Shown here in pieces: positions 28,956 to 37,899 of a stretch of 64,000 nucleotides of DNA. The notes under the pieces were generated by a model, which was not told the origin of the DNA, did not search any database, and worked only from the letters and a program-made list of their open reading frames with translations. A program made the position numbers and the translations under genes. Source of the DNA: an uncultured Naasia sp. (GTDB lineage: Bacteria; Actinomycetota; Actinomycetes; Actinomycetales; Microbacteriaceae); contig CAJYYA010000021.1 in assembly GCA_913778905.1 (NCBI GenBank), positions 21,262 through 85,261 of the forward strand, given 5' to 3'. Position 1 is the first letter of the stretch, and every line of letters starts with the position of its first letter.

Positions 28956-29717
28956 CTAACGGCCACTCACGGCTTGGGACGCGCGCGACATGATGTCGAC
29001 GGTCTGCTCGAGCGTTCGCGTCTTCGTTTTGGCTGCGCCGCCGCCCTGAGCAAGCCGAACGCCCTTCGCCACGGCGAGTCGCTCGAGGATCCCGAAGATC
29101 GCGTCGAGCACGAGGGCGAGGACGACGACGAGGATCGCTCCCCCGAGAACCTGGTCGAGGCGTCGCAGCGGGAGCCCCTGCAGGATGGGTAGGCCGAGGC
29201 CGCCGAGGCCGACGTAGGCCGCGAGCGTGACGGTCGCGACGATCTGCAGCATGCCCGCGCGCATGCCGCCGATGAGCAGTGGGAGGCCGAGCGGGATCTC
29301 GACCTTCGTGAGGATCTGCCACTCGGTCATCCCGACCGCGCGGGCTGCGTCGATGGTGCGCCGGTCGATCGCCTCGAGCCCCGAATAGGCGCCCGCGAGG
29401 ATCGACGGGACCGCGAGGAGGACGAACGCGATGAGGACGGCGGGGACGACCTGCAGCACACCCAGGAGGCTCACCAGCAGCAGGATGAGGCCGAACGACG
29501 GCAGGGCGCGCGCAGCTCCCGACGCGCCGACGGCGAACTCCCGGCCCTTGCCGGTGTGACCGATCAGATACCCCAACGGCACCGCGATCGCACAGGCGAT
29601 GACGAACGCGATGAAGGTGTAGAAGAGGTGCTGCGCGATGAGCACCTTGAGGTCGTTGGACCCGCTGAGGCGGTCCGGGCTGAAGATCCAGGCGAGCCCG
29701 TCGAGGAGGAAGTTCAC
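28956..29717 (-). CDS. Betaine/choline ABC transporter permease (OpuCD type)
   Basis: Permease of 253 residues with about six helices. The central coupling region shows IDRRTIDAARAVGMTEWQILTKVEIPLGLPLLIGGMR, the EAA-type motif of this branch. The GTG at 29717 overlaps the previous permease stop as GTGA. The C-terminal 30 residues are polar and rich in K and Q. Confidence 0.9.
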   Translation of the reverse strand: MNFLLDGLAWIFSPDRLSGSNDLKVLIAQHLFYTFIAFVIACAIAVPLGYLIGHTGKGREFAVGASGAARALPSFGLILLLVSLLGVLQVVPAVLIAFVLLAVPSILAGAYSGLEAIDRRTIDAARAVGMTEWQILTKVEIPLGLPLLIGGMRAGMLQIVATVTLAAYVGLGGLGLPILQGLPLRRLDQVLGGAILVVVLALVLDAIFGILERLAVAKGVRLAQGGGAAKTKTRTLEQTVDIMSRASQAVSGR

Positions 29718-30412
29718 GCGGTGACCTCCTGCCCGCTCGGAGCTGCGGCCCGGCGGCGGCGTCCGCGACCCTGCGGATCCGTGACCCGTGTCCACGGCAT
29801 GATGAGCCGTCCGAGACGCGCGAGCAGGAAGTCGACCAGCAGGGCGATGACCGCCACCGCGACGACGCCGGTGAGGATCTCCTCGGTGATGCGACGCTGA
29901 TAGCCGTTGGTGAACAGGTAGCCCAGGCTCTGCACGCCGATGAGGATGCCGACCGTGACGAGACTGATGGTGCTCACGGCGGTGACGCGCAGACCCGCGA
30001 GCATGACGGGGCCCGCGAGCGGGAACTCGACCGTCCAGAATCGACGCCAGCTGGAGTAGCCGACGGCCGTAGCAGCCTGGCGGACTCCCGGATCGACCGA
30101 AGCGAGCGCTTCCGCGATCGAGCGGGACATGATGGCGACCGCGTAGAGCGTCAGGGCGATGACCACGTTGGCCTCGCTGAGGATCGAGATCCCCAGGATC
30201 GTCGGCAGGACGATGAACATGGCGATCGACGGAATCGTGTACAGCAGCCCCGCCACGGTCAGCAGGATTCCGCGGGTCAGCTTGTAGCGGTACGCGACGT
30301 AACCGAGCGGGATGGCGACGATGAAGCCGAGCACGATCGGGATGACCGCCAGCCGCAGGTGCTGGAGGGTGAGCTCGAAGACCAGGTCGAGATTGTTCGA
30401 GACCCAGTTCAC
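29714..30412 (-). CDS. Betaine/choline ABC transporter permease (OpuCB type)
   Basis: Second permease, 232 residues. GLLYTIPSIAMFIVLPTILG is typical, and the coupling loop is VDPGVRQAATAVGYSSWRRFWTVEFPLAGPVMLAGLR. The GTG start overlaps the ATPase stop (GTGA). It has an Arg-rich C-terminal tail. The two permeases probably form a heterodimer. Confidence 0.9.
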   Translation of the reverse strand: MNWVSNNLDLVFELTLQHLRLAVIPIVLGFIVAIPLGYVAYRYKLTRGILLTVAGLLYTIPSIAMFIVLPTILGISILSEANVVIALTLYAVAIMSRSIAEALASVDPGVRQAATAVGYSSWRRFWTVEFPLAGPVMLAGLRVTAVSTISLVTVGILIGVQSLGYLFTNGYQRRITEEILTGVVAVAVIALLVDFLLARLGRLIMPWTRVTDPQGRGRRRRAAAPSGQEVTA

Positions 30413-31308
30413 GCGCGACCCGCACCCTGCGCATCAGCACCCGGCGCACTGCCGGCCTCTGCTCTCGAAGCAGGAGAACCCTGCACGGACGCGGGCTGGC
30501 GGAGCCGGCCGGCCGGCCGGCCGTGAGAATCGACGAGTACCTGGCTGCCGTCGACCTCGACGATCTCGAGCGACCGCTTCCCGCGGTCGGCACCGACGAA
30601 CTCGGCGACGAACTGCGAGGCGGGGTTCGCGAGGATCTCGGCGGGGCTCCCCTGCTGGGCGATGACGCCGCCCTTCTGCAGGATGACGACCTGATCGCCC
30701 AGGAGGAACGCCTCGTCGATGTCGTGCGTGACGAACACGACGGTCTTGCCGAGCTCACGCTGGAGACGCAGGGTCTCGGCCTGCAACTCGGTGCGCACGA
30801 TCGGGTCGACCGCGCCGAACGGCTCGTCCATCAGAAGGATGTTCGGGTCCGCGGCGAGACCGCGGGCGACGCCGACGCGCTGCTGCTGACCGCCGGACAG
30901 CTGGCTCGGATACCGGTTCGCGAGCGAACGGTCGAGCCCGACGACGTCGAGAAGCTCGAGCGCACGCTCCCGCGCCTTCGCCTTCGGGGTGCCGTTCAGG
31001 ATCGGCACGGTGGCGACGTTGTCGACGACCTTGCGGTGCGGCAGCAGGCCCGAGTTCTGCATGACGTAGCCGATGCGCCTCCGCAGGGCGACGGGCTCGA
31101 GACCCGCGATGTTCTCGTCGTCGATCAGGATCGAACCGGCGCTGGGGTCGACCATTCGGTTGATCATGCGGAGGAGCGTCGTCTTCCCGCACCCCGATGA
31201 TCCGACCAGAACGGTGATGCTCCGTGACGGGACGGTCAGGTCGAACGACTCGACGGCGAGCGTCCCATCCGGGAAGCGTTTCGAAACGCCTCTGAACTCG
31301 ATGGACAT
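30409..31308 (-). CDS. Betaine/choline ABC transporter ATP-binding protein (OpuCA type)
   Basis: ATPase of 299 residues. Walker A is GSSGCGKTT, the signature is LSGGQQQR, Walker B is ILLMDEP, and the His loop is VTHDIDEA. The GLLPHRKVVDNVATVP region is typical of OpuCA/ProV. The CBS-domain pair used by many OpuA-type ATPases for ionic-strength sensing is absent. A shorter tail of low complexity replaces it. The ATG at 31308 follows AAGGAGAG. First gene of the operon. Confidence 0.9.
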   Translation of the reverse strand: MSIEFRGVSKRFPDGTLAVESFDLTVPSRSITVLVGSSGCGKTTLLRMINRMVDPSAGSILIDDENIAGLEPVALRRRIGYVMQNSGLLPHRKVVDNVATVPILNGTPKAKARERALELLDVVGLDRSLANRYPSQLSGGQQQRVGVARGLAADPNILLMDEPFGAVDPIVRTELQAETLRLQRELGKTVVFVTHDIDEAFLLGDQVVILQKGGVIAQQGSPAEILANPASQFVAEFVGADRGKRSLEIVEVDGSQVLVDSHGRPAGRLRQPASVQGSPASRAEAGSAPGADAQGAGRA

Positions 31309-31433
31309 GCAACGCTCTCCTTCATCTCGGAGCGCGCGCCGAGCCGGGTGGGCTGGGTGAGCTGCGCACCGCCGGCTCGATGCCGAGTCAGAACTCAAGC
31401 ATCATTCGGGGCCGAAGGCAAAGAGGTTGCGCT

Positions 31434-31453
31434 GTGTTTCTCCTGGGAAACAC
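31434..31453. promoter_or_regulatory. Perfect palindrome upstream of the opuC-type operon
   Basis: GTGTTTC (31434-31440) and GAAACAC (31447-31453) form a 7-bp perfect inverted repeat with a 6-base spacer. It lies in the 208-base gap between the tetR stop and the ATPase start, so it could be an operator for the transporter operon or a short hairpin ending tetR. I see nothing else in that gap. Confidence 0.4.
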
Positions 31454-31516
31454 CCGGGGTGAACGAGACGACGAGAGGCTTCCGACCGCCTGGCGGGCGG
31501 GAGCGGCGGGGCGAAC

Positions 31517-32161
31517 TCAGACGGTGGCTCCGATGAACTGCCGTGCAGCGCGGGACGCGTTCGCGGCGATCTGATCGTCGTCCTCCGCGCTGCCGATGAA
31601 GCCACGGTGGACCAGAACCTCCCCGACCAGGAAGGCGGTGACGTGCTCGTCCCGCACCTCTTCACCTTCGCCGACCGCGAGCTGAAGAAGCGGCTCGACG
31701 ATCTCGGGCCCGCTCTCGTCGTGCCCACGAGGACCGACGATCTGCATCGACTCGAAAACGCACACGACACGGAACCCGGTGTCCTCACGGTGGGCTCGGA
31801 CCAGCGCAGCGAAGACGACGTCGAGGCGCTCCAGGAAGTCGGGTCCTGCGGTCTCGAGATCGGACCTGACCCGCACGAGCACCCGGTCCGCGGCGCGGGA
31901 CGCCAGCCCCTGGAGAACGGCGAGACGGTCGGGGAAGTAGCGGTAGACCGTTCCGATGGACGCCGAGGCATGCTGGGCGATCAGCGCCGTGGTCAGTCGT
32001 TCATAGCCGACTTCGTCGAGAACCGCGGCGGCGGCATCGAGCAGCGCATCGAGACGCGCGGCACTACGAGCCTGCACGGGTTCGTTACGCAGGCGCCCCA
32101 GGGTGCTGCTCGTCGTTCCGGCATTCGTGTCCAGCACGTGTTCCCACTCTCTGTCCGACAT
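31517..32161 (-). CDS. TetR family transcriptional regulator
   Basis: Repressor-type protein of 214 residues. The TetR N-terminal HTH covers about residues 30-80, with ALLDAAAAVLDEVGYERLTTALIAQHASASIGTVYRYF-type spacing and the conserved YRYFPDR. An all-helical ligand domain follows. It sits upstream of the compatible-solute operon on the same strand. A palindrome just before its start suggests autoregulation. The ligand is unknown. Confidence 0.88.
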   Translation of the reverse strand: MSDREWEHVLDTNAGTTSSTLGRLRNEPVQARSAARLDALLDAAAAVLDEVGYERLTTALIAQHASASIGTVYRYFPDRLAVLQGLASRAADRVLVRVRSDLETAGPDFLERLDVVFAALVRAHREDTGFRVVCVFESMQIVGPRGHDESGPEIVEPLLQLAVGEGEEVRDEHVTAFLVGEVLVHRGFIGSAEDDDQIAANASRAARQFIGATV

Positions 32162-32162
32162 T

Positions 32163-32189
32163 TGTCACGACAACTATCCAACACTTGTC
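32163..32189. promoter_or_regulatory. Putative TetR operator
   Basis: GACAA (32169-32173) and TTGTC (32185-32189) form a GACAA-N11-TTGTC palindrome directly upstream of the tetR start. An overlapping TGTCACGACA at 32163-32172 adds another half-site pair. Size and location fit a TetR dimer site. Confidence 0.45.
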
Positions 32190-32227
32190 TGGATCGTAGA
32201 CGCGCCCCCGTCGCGGGGGCAAGCTGA

Positions 32228-32254
32228 TTGACTCTGAGGTTATATCGGTATACG
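32228..32254 (+). promoter_or_regulatory. Possible promoter of the SRAP gene
   Basis: TTGACT (32228-32233) and TATACG (32249-32254) resemble -35 and -10 boxes of a SigA promoter, but the spacing of 15 bases is shorter than ideal. I see no SOS box of the GAAC-N4-GTTC type nearby, so LexA control is not supported by the sequence. Confidence 0.3.
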
Positions 32255-32334
32255 GGACCTAGTGTGCGTCGCTCGGCTGGGAAAGAACCACAGATGTCGG
32301 ACGGCGTGTCGGACGGTCGGAGGAGGATGGGCGC

Positions 32335-33078
32335 ATGTGCGGTCGATATGTGGCAGCGAAAGCCGTCGGTGATATCCAGTCCTTCTTCGACGTGGATCGG
32401 GTGAGCGAACACCTCGCCGCCCCGTCGTGGAACATCGCCCCCACCGTTCAGGTCAACGTCGTACTCGACGCGCCCGACAAGACGGCTCCCGAGAACGGCG
32501 TCGTCCGTCGGCTCGAATCTGCTCGATGGGGTCTCGTTCCGGGGTGGGCCAAGGATCCGAGCGTCGGATCCCGCATGTTCAACGCGAGGATCGAGGAGGC
32601 GGCCGACAAGCCGTCCTTCAAGAACGCGGTCGTCAAGAGGAGGGCCGCCATACCGGCATCCGGCTACTACGAGTGGCACACCGCGGCGGATGGGACCAAG
32701 ACGCCGATGTACATCTCGCCCGGCGAGACCGACGAGGACGGAGACACGGCGCTGTTCGCCTTCGCGGGCCTCTACGAGTGGTGGAGGAACCCCGCCGCGG
32801 CTGATGATTCCCCCGACAAATGGCTCCTGTCCACCACGATCCTCACTCAGGACTCGGAGGGACCACTCGCCGAGATCCATTCGCGCATGCCCGTCGTCCT
32901 CGACCGTGACGCGCTCGACCTGTGGCTCGATCCGACCACCGAAGGGGATCGGGACCTGCTCGACGATGTCGCCGCCTCCGGTGCCGAGACGATCTGGTCG
33001 TTCCAGGCGCACAGCGTGGGTCGCGACGTGGGGAACGTGCGAAACGACGGTCCGGGGCTCATCGTCCCTCATGCCTGA
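32335..33078 (+). CDS. SOS response-associated peptidase (SRAP/YedK family)
   Basis: SRAP protein of 247 residues. The family forms a stable thiazolidine DNA-protein crosslink with abasic sites in single-stranded DNA. All expected residues are present: Cys2 exposed after removal of Met1 (MCGRY), Asn83 in MFNAR, Glu113 in GYYEW and His182 in IHSRMPV. The ATG at 32335 is fixed by the need for Cys2. The next gene begins 74 bases downstream. Confidence 0.95.
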   Translation: MCGRYVAAKAVGDIQSFFDVDRVSEHLAAPSWNIAPTVQVNVVLDAPDKTAPENGVVRRLESARWGLVPGWAKDPSVGSRMFNARIEEAADKPSFKNAVVKRRAAIPASGYYEWHTAADGTKTPMYISPGETDEDGDTALFAFAGLYEWWRNPAAADDSPDKWLLSTTILTQDSEGPLAEIHSRMPVVLDRDALDLWLDPTTEGDRDLLDDVAASGAETIWSFQAHSVGRDVGNVRNDGPGLIVPHA

Positions 33079-33152
33079 GCACGCCGTCATCCGCACCTCG
33101 CCCGGCGGGAAGTCGGATGGGGTCGCCCATATGAACCGCATAGGGTGAAGCC

Positions 33153-34208
33153 GTGTCATCCCCCCGGAAGTCCCGCAGCATCGCCTCGGGCTCATCCTCG
33201 GTCCTGCTGGGTCGCGCGGCTCGCATCGAAGACGCGATCCAGGAGTTCCGCGAGAAGCGGGCCCGCAAGCGCGGTCTCCTCCCGACCGTCATCCCCTACG
33301 CGGGCTACGGCGGGTCCGGATGGGTGCGCGTCCTCGGGCGCGTCCTGCTGACTCGGGAGCCGCGTACCACGCGACCGAGCGTGCGCGGGTGGCGCAGCTT
33401 CACGAGCGTCGCGGTCAACGACGTCACCGTCGTCGTCACCGTGGGCGGCGTCGAACACCGCGTGCATGCAGACCGAGGCGGAGTGATCGACGCCCGCGTC
33501 CCCTCCGATCTGTTCCCGGGGTGGCACACGGTCACGATCCGATCCGACGATCCGACGAGCGACGACGGGCCGCCTGTCGAGGCCCCGGTCTACGTCGTCG
33601 ACGGGGCAGCGACGCAGGGCATCGTGTCGGACATCGACGACACCGTCATGGTGACGGCGCTGCCTCGCCCGTTCCTCGCGTTCTGGAACACGTTCGTGCT
33701 CAACGAGCACGCTCGAACCCCCACACCCGGAATGGCGGTCCTCTACGACCGTCTCACCGAGTCGCGTCCGGGCACCCCGTTCATCTATCTCTCGACGGGC
33801 GCCTGGAACGTCGCCCCGACCCTGCAGAGATTCCTGACGCGCAACCTCTACCCTCGCGGTCCGCTGCTCCTGACCGACTGGGGTCCCACCCACGACCGGC
33901 TGTTCCGCAGTGGCCGCGACCACAAGGTGCAGAATCTCAAGCGACTCGCCGAAGAGTTCCCGGCCATCAAATGGACGCTCATCGGCGACGACGGGCAGCA
34001 CGACGAGGAGATCTACGGCGAGTTCGCGCTCGCGCATCCGGAGAACGTGGAGGCTGTCGCCATCCGCCAGCTCTCCGACGCCGAAGCGGTGCTCGCCGGT
34101 GGCCGCAGCAAAGCGGCCGACTACAGCCGTCGCACGGACGTGCCCTGGATCTACGGTCCCGACGGCGCCGAGATCGCGCGCCAGTTCGTCGCCAACCACC
34201 TGCTCTGA
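33153..34208 (+). CDS. App1 family (DUF2183) phosphatase domain protein
   Basis: Protein of 351 residues of the App1 family. An N-terminal beta-rich region spans about residues 45-150. The DUF2183 catalytic domain follows, with the HAD-like DIDDTV motif at 160-165 (Asp160, Asp162, Thr164), the STGAWN loop and a LIGDDGQHDEEIY motif. Yeast App1 is a Mg-dependent phosphatidate phosphatase. Bacterial homologues are common in actinobacteria, but their substrates are not established. No signal peptide is visible, so it is probably cytosolic. The GTG at 33153 is used. Confidence 0.9.
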   Translation: MSSPRKSRSIASGSSSVLLGRAARIEDAIQEFREKRARKRGLLPTVIPYAGYGGSGWVRVLGRVLLTREPRTTRPSVRGWRSFTSVAVNDVTVVVTVGGVEHRVHADRGGVIDARVPSDLFPGWHTVTIRSDDPTSDDGPPVEAPVYVVDGAATQGIVSDIDDTVMVTALPRPFLAFWNTFVLNEHARTPTPGMAVLYDRLTESRPGTPFIYLSTGAWNVAPTLQRFLTRNLYPRGPLLLTDWGPTHDRLFRSGRDHKVQNLKRLAEEFPAIKWTLIGDDGQHDEEIYGEFALAHPENVEAVAIRQLSDAEAVLAGGRSKAADYSRRTDVPWIYGPDGAEIARQFVANHLL

Positions 34209-34338
34209 CGGCCCTACGTCCATCGAGCACAGCTGCGAGGGAAGTCCGAGACGCCTCACTGAGTGAGCACGTGAGCTCGCGGCCTCCTGCCCCGGAGTGG
34301 CAAACCGCCATCCATCGCGTGAATGTCACGATGTCGAC

Positions 34339-35646
34339 ATGGCCTCTCGTACGAGTCGAACGACGATCGCGGCGCGAGTCGCTCGCGCTGTGCGGACGTC
34401 GCCGATGCTGCACCCGTTCACCTACAGCGACGCGCCGATCGTCCGCCAGACCCCGACGGTGATCGGCACCGTCATCGCCGTCCTCCTGACGACGGTCATT
34501 CCGGCGTCCGCCGTTACAGACGGCCCGGTGTTCGCGAGCGGCGTGGTCCTGATCGTCATCGCCACTCTCTGGGCTGTCGTCGTCGGCCGGCTGCCCCACC
34601 TCGCTCCTGCGTCGTCGCTGGTGCCGGTCCTGGACTTCGCGGGCCTCGCCGTCATGCGTACGGCGTCGGGCGGGACCGTTTCGATCGTCTCGAGCCTGGC
34701 CATCCTGCCCGTCGTGTGGTTGGCGATGGAGGCGGGCCGCCGTAACGTCGTCTACGCCGCTGTGGGCGGTCTCGTCGTGGTGATGGCACCCATTCTGGCG
34801 ACAGGCCTTTATCGCGAATCGCCCGGTGAGCTGCTCCGCGGCTTCTTCGTCGCGTTCGTCTACGCCGTTGCGGCCTTGGCTATCAACGAGGTCGCCCGGC
34901 GGGCTCGCGAGTTGCTCTCGATCTCAGTCCGTCGCGACGAGCAGCGCGGTGCCGAACTCGCCCGGGGCGGAGCGGCCCAGCAAGCCCTGCTGCCCGGCAA
35001 CACGGCGAGGCTCGGCCCGTTCGAGGTCGCCGGCGTCTGCCTTCCCGCTCGCGCGGTCGGAGGGGACTTCTACGACTGGTACGCGACCCCTGACGGCTAC
35101 GCGGTCACGCTGGGTGACGTCATGGGCAAGGGCGTGGCGGCCGGGATCATCGCGGCCACCACGAGAGCCGTCGTCCGCAGCGCACGGGACGACACGAACC
35201 CACTCGTCGGCGCGCAACGGGCTGACGAGTGCCTCGCGACCGAACTCGGCGAGATGAATCCGTTCGCCACTCTTTTCCACGCGCGTCTGACCGACAGCGG
35301 ATCTGTGGCGTTCGTCGACGCGGGCCACGGTCTGACCCTGGTCAGACGCGCTTCGACCTGGGAACGACTCCAATCCGAGGGCCTGCCGTTGGGACTCGGA
35401 ATGGGCGACGGTTGGGACCAGCAGACCGTCCAGCTCGGGACCGACGATTGGCTGATCTGCTTCAGCGACGGACTGCTCGATCTCTACGGGGGCGACGACG
35501 CCGCGATCCACGCCATCGCGGCCCACCTGATGCGGGCCGAAGATCCTTCTGAACTCATCGACGCACTCATAGCGTCAGCACCTGGGTTCGACCAGGACGA
35601 CGACGTGACGATCGTCGCTCTCCGACGCCGCGCAGTCTCGCGATAG
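34339..35646 (+). CDS. Membrane SpoIIE/PP2C family serine phosphatase
   Basis: RsbU-type phosphatase of 435 residues. The N-terminal half has about six transmembrane helices (roughly residues 35-185). A short coiled linker leads to the SpoIIE catalytic domain with the metal-binding GGDFYDWY, the LGDVMGKGVAA motif and a late FSDGLLDLYGG and DDDVTIVAL. Such enzymes dephosphorylate anti-sigma-factor antagonists. No partner STAS or kinase gene is nearby, so the target is unknown. The start is uncertain: the ATG at 34339 and a GTG at 34297 both lack a good ribosome-binding site. Confidence 0.88.
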   Translation: MASRTSRTTIAARVARAVRTSPMLHPFTYSDAPIVRQTPTVIGTVIAVLLTTVIPASAVTDGPVFASGVVLIVIATLWAVVVGRLPHLAPASSLVPVLDFAGLAVMRTASGGTVSIVSSLAILPVVWLAMEAGRRNVVYAAVGGLVVVMAPILATGLYRESPGELLRGFFVAFVYAVAALAINEVARRARELLSISVRRDEQRGAELARGGAAQQALLPGNTARLGPFEVAGVCLPARAVGGDFYDWYATPDGYAVTLGDVMGKGVAAGIIAATTRAVVRSARDDTNPLVGAQRADECLATELGEMNPFATLFHARLTDSGSVAFVDAGHGLTLVRRASTWERLQSEGLPLGLGMGDGWDQQTVQLGTDDWLICFSDGLLDLYGGDDAAIHAIAAHLMRAEDPSELIDALIASAPGFDQDDDVTIVALRRRAVSR

Positions 35647-35739
35647 GAGCCGGACGGCAGCGGATCGGTTCCTAGCTTCGACGGGTTCGACGGGTTCAGA
35701 TGCTCCGGTCCGACAGCCGCGCCTCTCGAGCAGCCCCGG

Positions 35740-37140
35740 TCAGGCCGTCCAGCTCTCCGGACCGTGGGAACCCGCGGTGTACTCATCGAGTGGCACCTCG
35801 CCGGCTTTCCACGCCTCGATGACGGGCTCGACGATGCGCCAGCACTGCTCCGCGACGTCCGCACGCACCGACAGGGTCGGGTCGCCGGACAGGATGCCGC
35901 GCAGGACCTCGCCGTACTGGGTCAGCTCCGGTGTCGCGACCTCCGTCTCGAGGGTCCCCTGATCGAGGCGGAACGGGTCCTGATCGCCGTTCACCGCGAG
36001 ATCCAGCTCGAACCCGGACGGGTGGATCCCCACGACCAGGCGTTCGGGGCGGTGCGGCGCCTCGAGTCCGCGCGGCACGAAGTTCGGACGCTTGAAGGTG
36101 ACGACCACCTCGCGACGCGCATCGCCGATCGCTTTGCCGCTGCGAAGGATGAAGGGCACGCCCGACCAGCGGCGCGTGTCGACCTGCACGACCATCTCGG
36201 CCAGCGTCTCGGTCTCGTTCGACGGATCGACGCCGTCCTCGTCCACGTAGGAGGGCAGTTTCCGCCCGTCGATCTCGCCAGCGGTGTACCGCGCGCGCCG
36301 GGACGACGCATCCGTCCCCGGTAGCACCGGATCGCCCTCCCACAGCCTCGTCGCGTTGATGACCTGGGCGGTCGCGCCGCGGAAATCGACCTCGTCGATC
36401 GATCCGGGAGCCTCCATGGCCACCACGGAGAGCACCTGGAGGAGATGGGACTGGAGCATGTCGACGAGTGCACCGGCCGTGTCGTAGTAGCCGGCCCGAC
36501 CCTCGAGAGCGAGCTCCTCGTCGTAGACGATCTCGACGGACTCGATGTTCTCCGCGTTCCACACCGGGTCCAGGAGGCGGCCCGCGAAGCGCATACCGAG
36601 GAGGCCCAGCACGGTCGGCTGACCGAGGAAGTGGTCGATGCGGTGCACCTGGTGCTCCGGGACGAGCTTCGCGATCTTGGCGTTCAGCTTCGCGGCCGTC
36701 TCGGAGTCGTCGCCGAACGGCTTCTCCATCGCGAAGATCACACCATCCGGCAGGTCGACCTCGGCGAGAGCATCCACCGCCTTCTCGACGACCGAGGGCG
36801 GGAGGGCGAAGTACAGGACGGGGATCCCCTCGGCGGCTCCGAGGATGTGGGTGAGGTCCGCAGGCTCCGAAGGGTCCCCCCGGACGTAATCGGCCCGATC
36901 GACCAACCTCGACACCGCGTCGCCCGGCGCGCCACCCTCGTCGAGCGCGTCGCGCACCTCGTCTCGCCATTCATCGCGGCTCTTCTCGCTGCGACCGGTG
37001 CCGAGCACGATGAGATCGGCGGCGAGCTTCCGGTCGGCATCGTCAGCCGACCCGAGAAGACTTCCGAGGCCGGGGAGGAGGAGCCGCTTGGTGAGGTCTC
37101 CGCTCGCGCCGAAGATGATGAGGGTGCCTGCTTCGCTCAT
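35740..37140 (-). CDS. zwf: Glucose-6-phosphate dehydrogenase
   Basis: Oxidative pentose-phosphate pathway enzyme of 466 residues. The coenzyme motif GASGDLTK is at residues 11-18, and the active-site motif is RIDHFLGQ, where many homologues have RIDHYLGK. EKPFG and a GYYDTAGALVDMLQSHLLQ segment are also typical. The Lys of the usual DHYLGK is replaced by Gln, so kinetics or substrate preference could differ, and it may be a second, divergent copy (inference). The ATG at 37140 gives the standard N-terminus. It is convergent with the phosphatase gene and has no obvious terminator. Confidence 0.9.
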   Translation of the reverse strand: MSEAGTLIIFGASGDLTKRLLLPGLGSLLGSADDADRKLAADLIVLGTGRSEKSRDEWRDEVRDALDEGGAPGDAVSRLVDRADYVRGDPSEPADLTHILGAAEGIPVLYFALPPSVVEKAVDALAEVDLPDGVIFAMEKPFGDDSETAAKLNAKIAKLVPEHQVHRIDHFLGQPTVLGLLGMRFAGRLLDPVWNAENIESVEIVYDEELALEGRAGYYDTAGALVDMLQSHLLQVLSVVAMEAPGSIDEVDFRGATAQVINATRLWEGDPVLPGTDASSRRARYTAGEIDGRKLPSYVDEDGVDPSNETETLAEMVVQVDTRRWSGVPFILRSGKAIGDARREVVVTFKRPNFVPRGLEAPHRPERLVVGIHPSGFELDLAVNGDQDPFRLDQGTLETEVATPELTQYGEVLRGILSGDPTLSVRADVAEQCWRIVEPVIEAWKAGEVPLDEYTAGSHGPESWTA

Positions 37141-37250
37141 AGTCGCCGAGCCTAGGACGGGCGCCCTGCGTGCCAGCCCGGTATCGCCTCCGGGAACTCG
37201 GAGTGCGCGGCGAGCGCCGATCATGCGATCGGCCGCGCAGTCGGCTGCGG

Positions 37251-37268
37251 CGACACCGCGTAGTGTCG
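37251..37268. promoter_or_regulatory. Putative MarR operator
   Basis: CGACAC (37251-37256) and GTGTCG (37263-37268) form a perfect palindrome with a 6-base spacer. It lies 38 bases upstream of the MarR start, in the region shared with divergent zwf. Size and symmetry fit a MarR dimer site. Confidence 0.45.
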
Positions 37269-37306
37269 GAGTGCACCTCGGGGCGCCTGTGGACTAGCGT
37301 GTCGCC

Positions 37307-37831
37307 ATGTCGGCCCCCACGACGTCTGTCCCCTTCGAGGGCGGCACCAGCTTCCTCCTGACCACCTGCGGCTCCGAAGTGCGCAGACGATGGGCGCGCG
37401 TGCTGTCCGACCACGGTTTGACGCCCCATCACTTCGCACTGCTCGAAGTCCTCGACCATGTCGGCGGAGCGAGTCAGAAGGAGCTGGCGTCCGCGGTCGG
37501 CGTCGATCCGCGGAACGCTCCCCCGCTGCTCGATCTCCTCGACAGCCGCGACCTCATCACCCGAGCCGATTCGACCCTCGACCGGCGGCGTCAGGTCATC
37601 GAGATCACCTCGCTCGGGCGCTCGATCGTCGGGCTTCTGCGCACCACGGGCATGGAGGTGGAGAACGAGTACTTCGCTCCTCTCGCCCCGCATGAGCGGC
37701 AGGAATTGCGGCGACTCCTGCTGGTCCTCGGATCACGCTCGAATCGCGAGGAGCAGAAGTCCGAAACCCCTGCACGGTCGGGTACCCGTCCCCGTCGACC
37801 GCGACTCGACGACCAGCCGTTCCTGTACTGA
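37307..37831 (+). CDS. MarR family transcriptional regulator
   Basis: Regulator of 174 residues. The winged HTH includes GGASQKELASAVGVDPRNAPPLLDLLDSRDLI, and the wing contains DSTLDRRRQVIEITSLG, the typical D-x-R-D/R-x-R pattern. The C-terminus carries an extra basic tail of about 25 residues. It precedes an FUSC exporter gene by 68 bases, a common arrangement in which MarR controls efflux. Confidence 0.88.
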   Translation: MSAPTTSVPFEGGTSFLLTTCGSEVRRRWARVLSDHGLTPHHFALLEVLDHVGGASQKELASAVGVDPRNAPPLLDLLDSRDLITRADSTLDRRRQVIEITSLGRSIVGLLRTTGMEVENEYFAPLAPHERQELRRLLLVLGSRSNREEQKSETPARSGTRPRRPRLDDQPFLY

Positions 37832-37899
37832 CGGGCCCGTCGGGCCGAGACGGCGGGGCGGGCACGGGGCGGTCAGCGGTGTCGGTCTAGCCTGATTCC

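Noticed and set aside
32200..32335. LexA box before the SRAP gene
   Set aside because: No GAAC-N4-GTTC or close variant is present in the upstream region.
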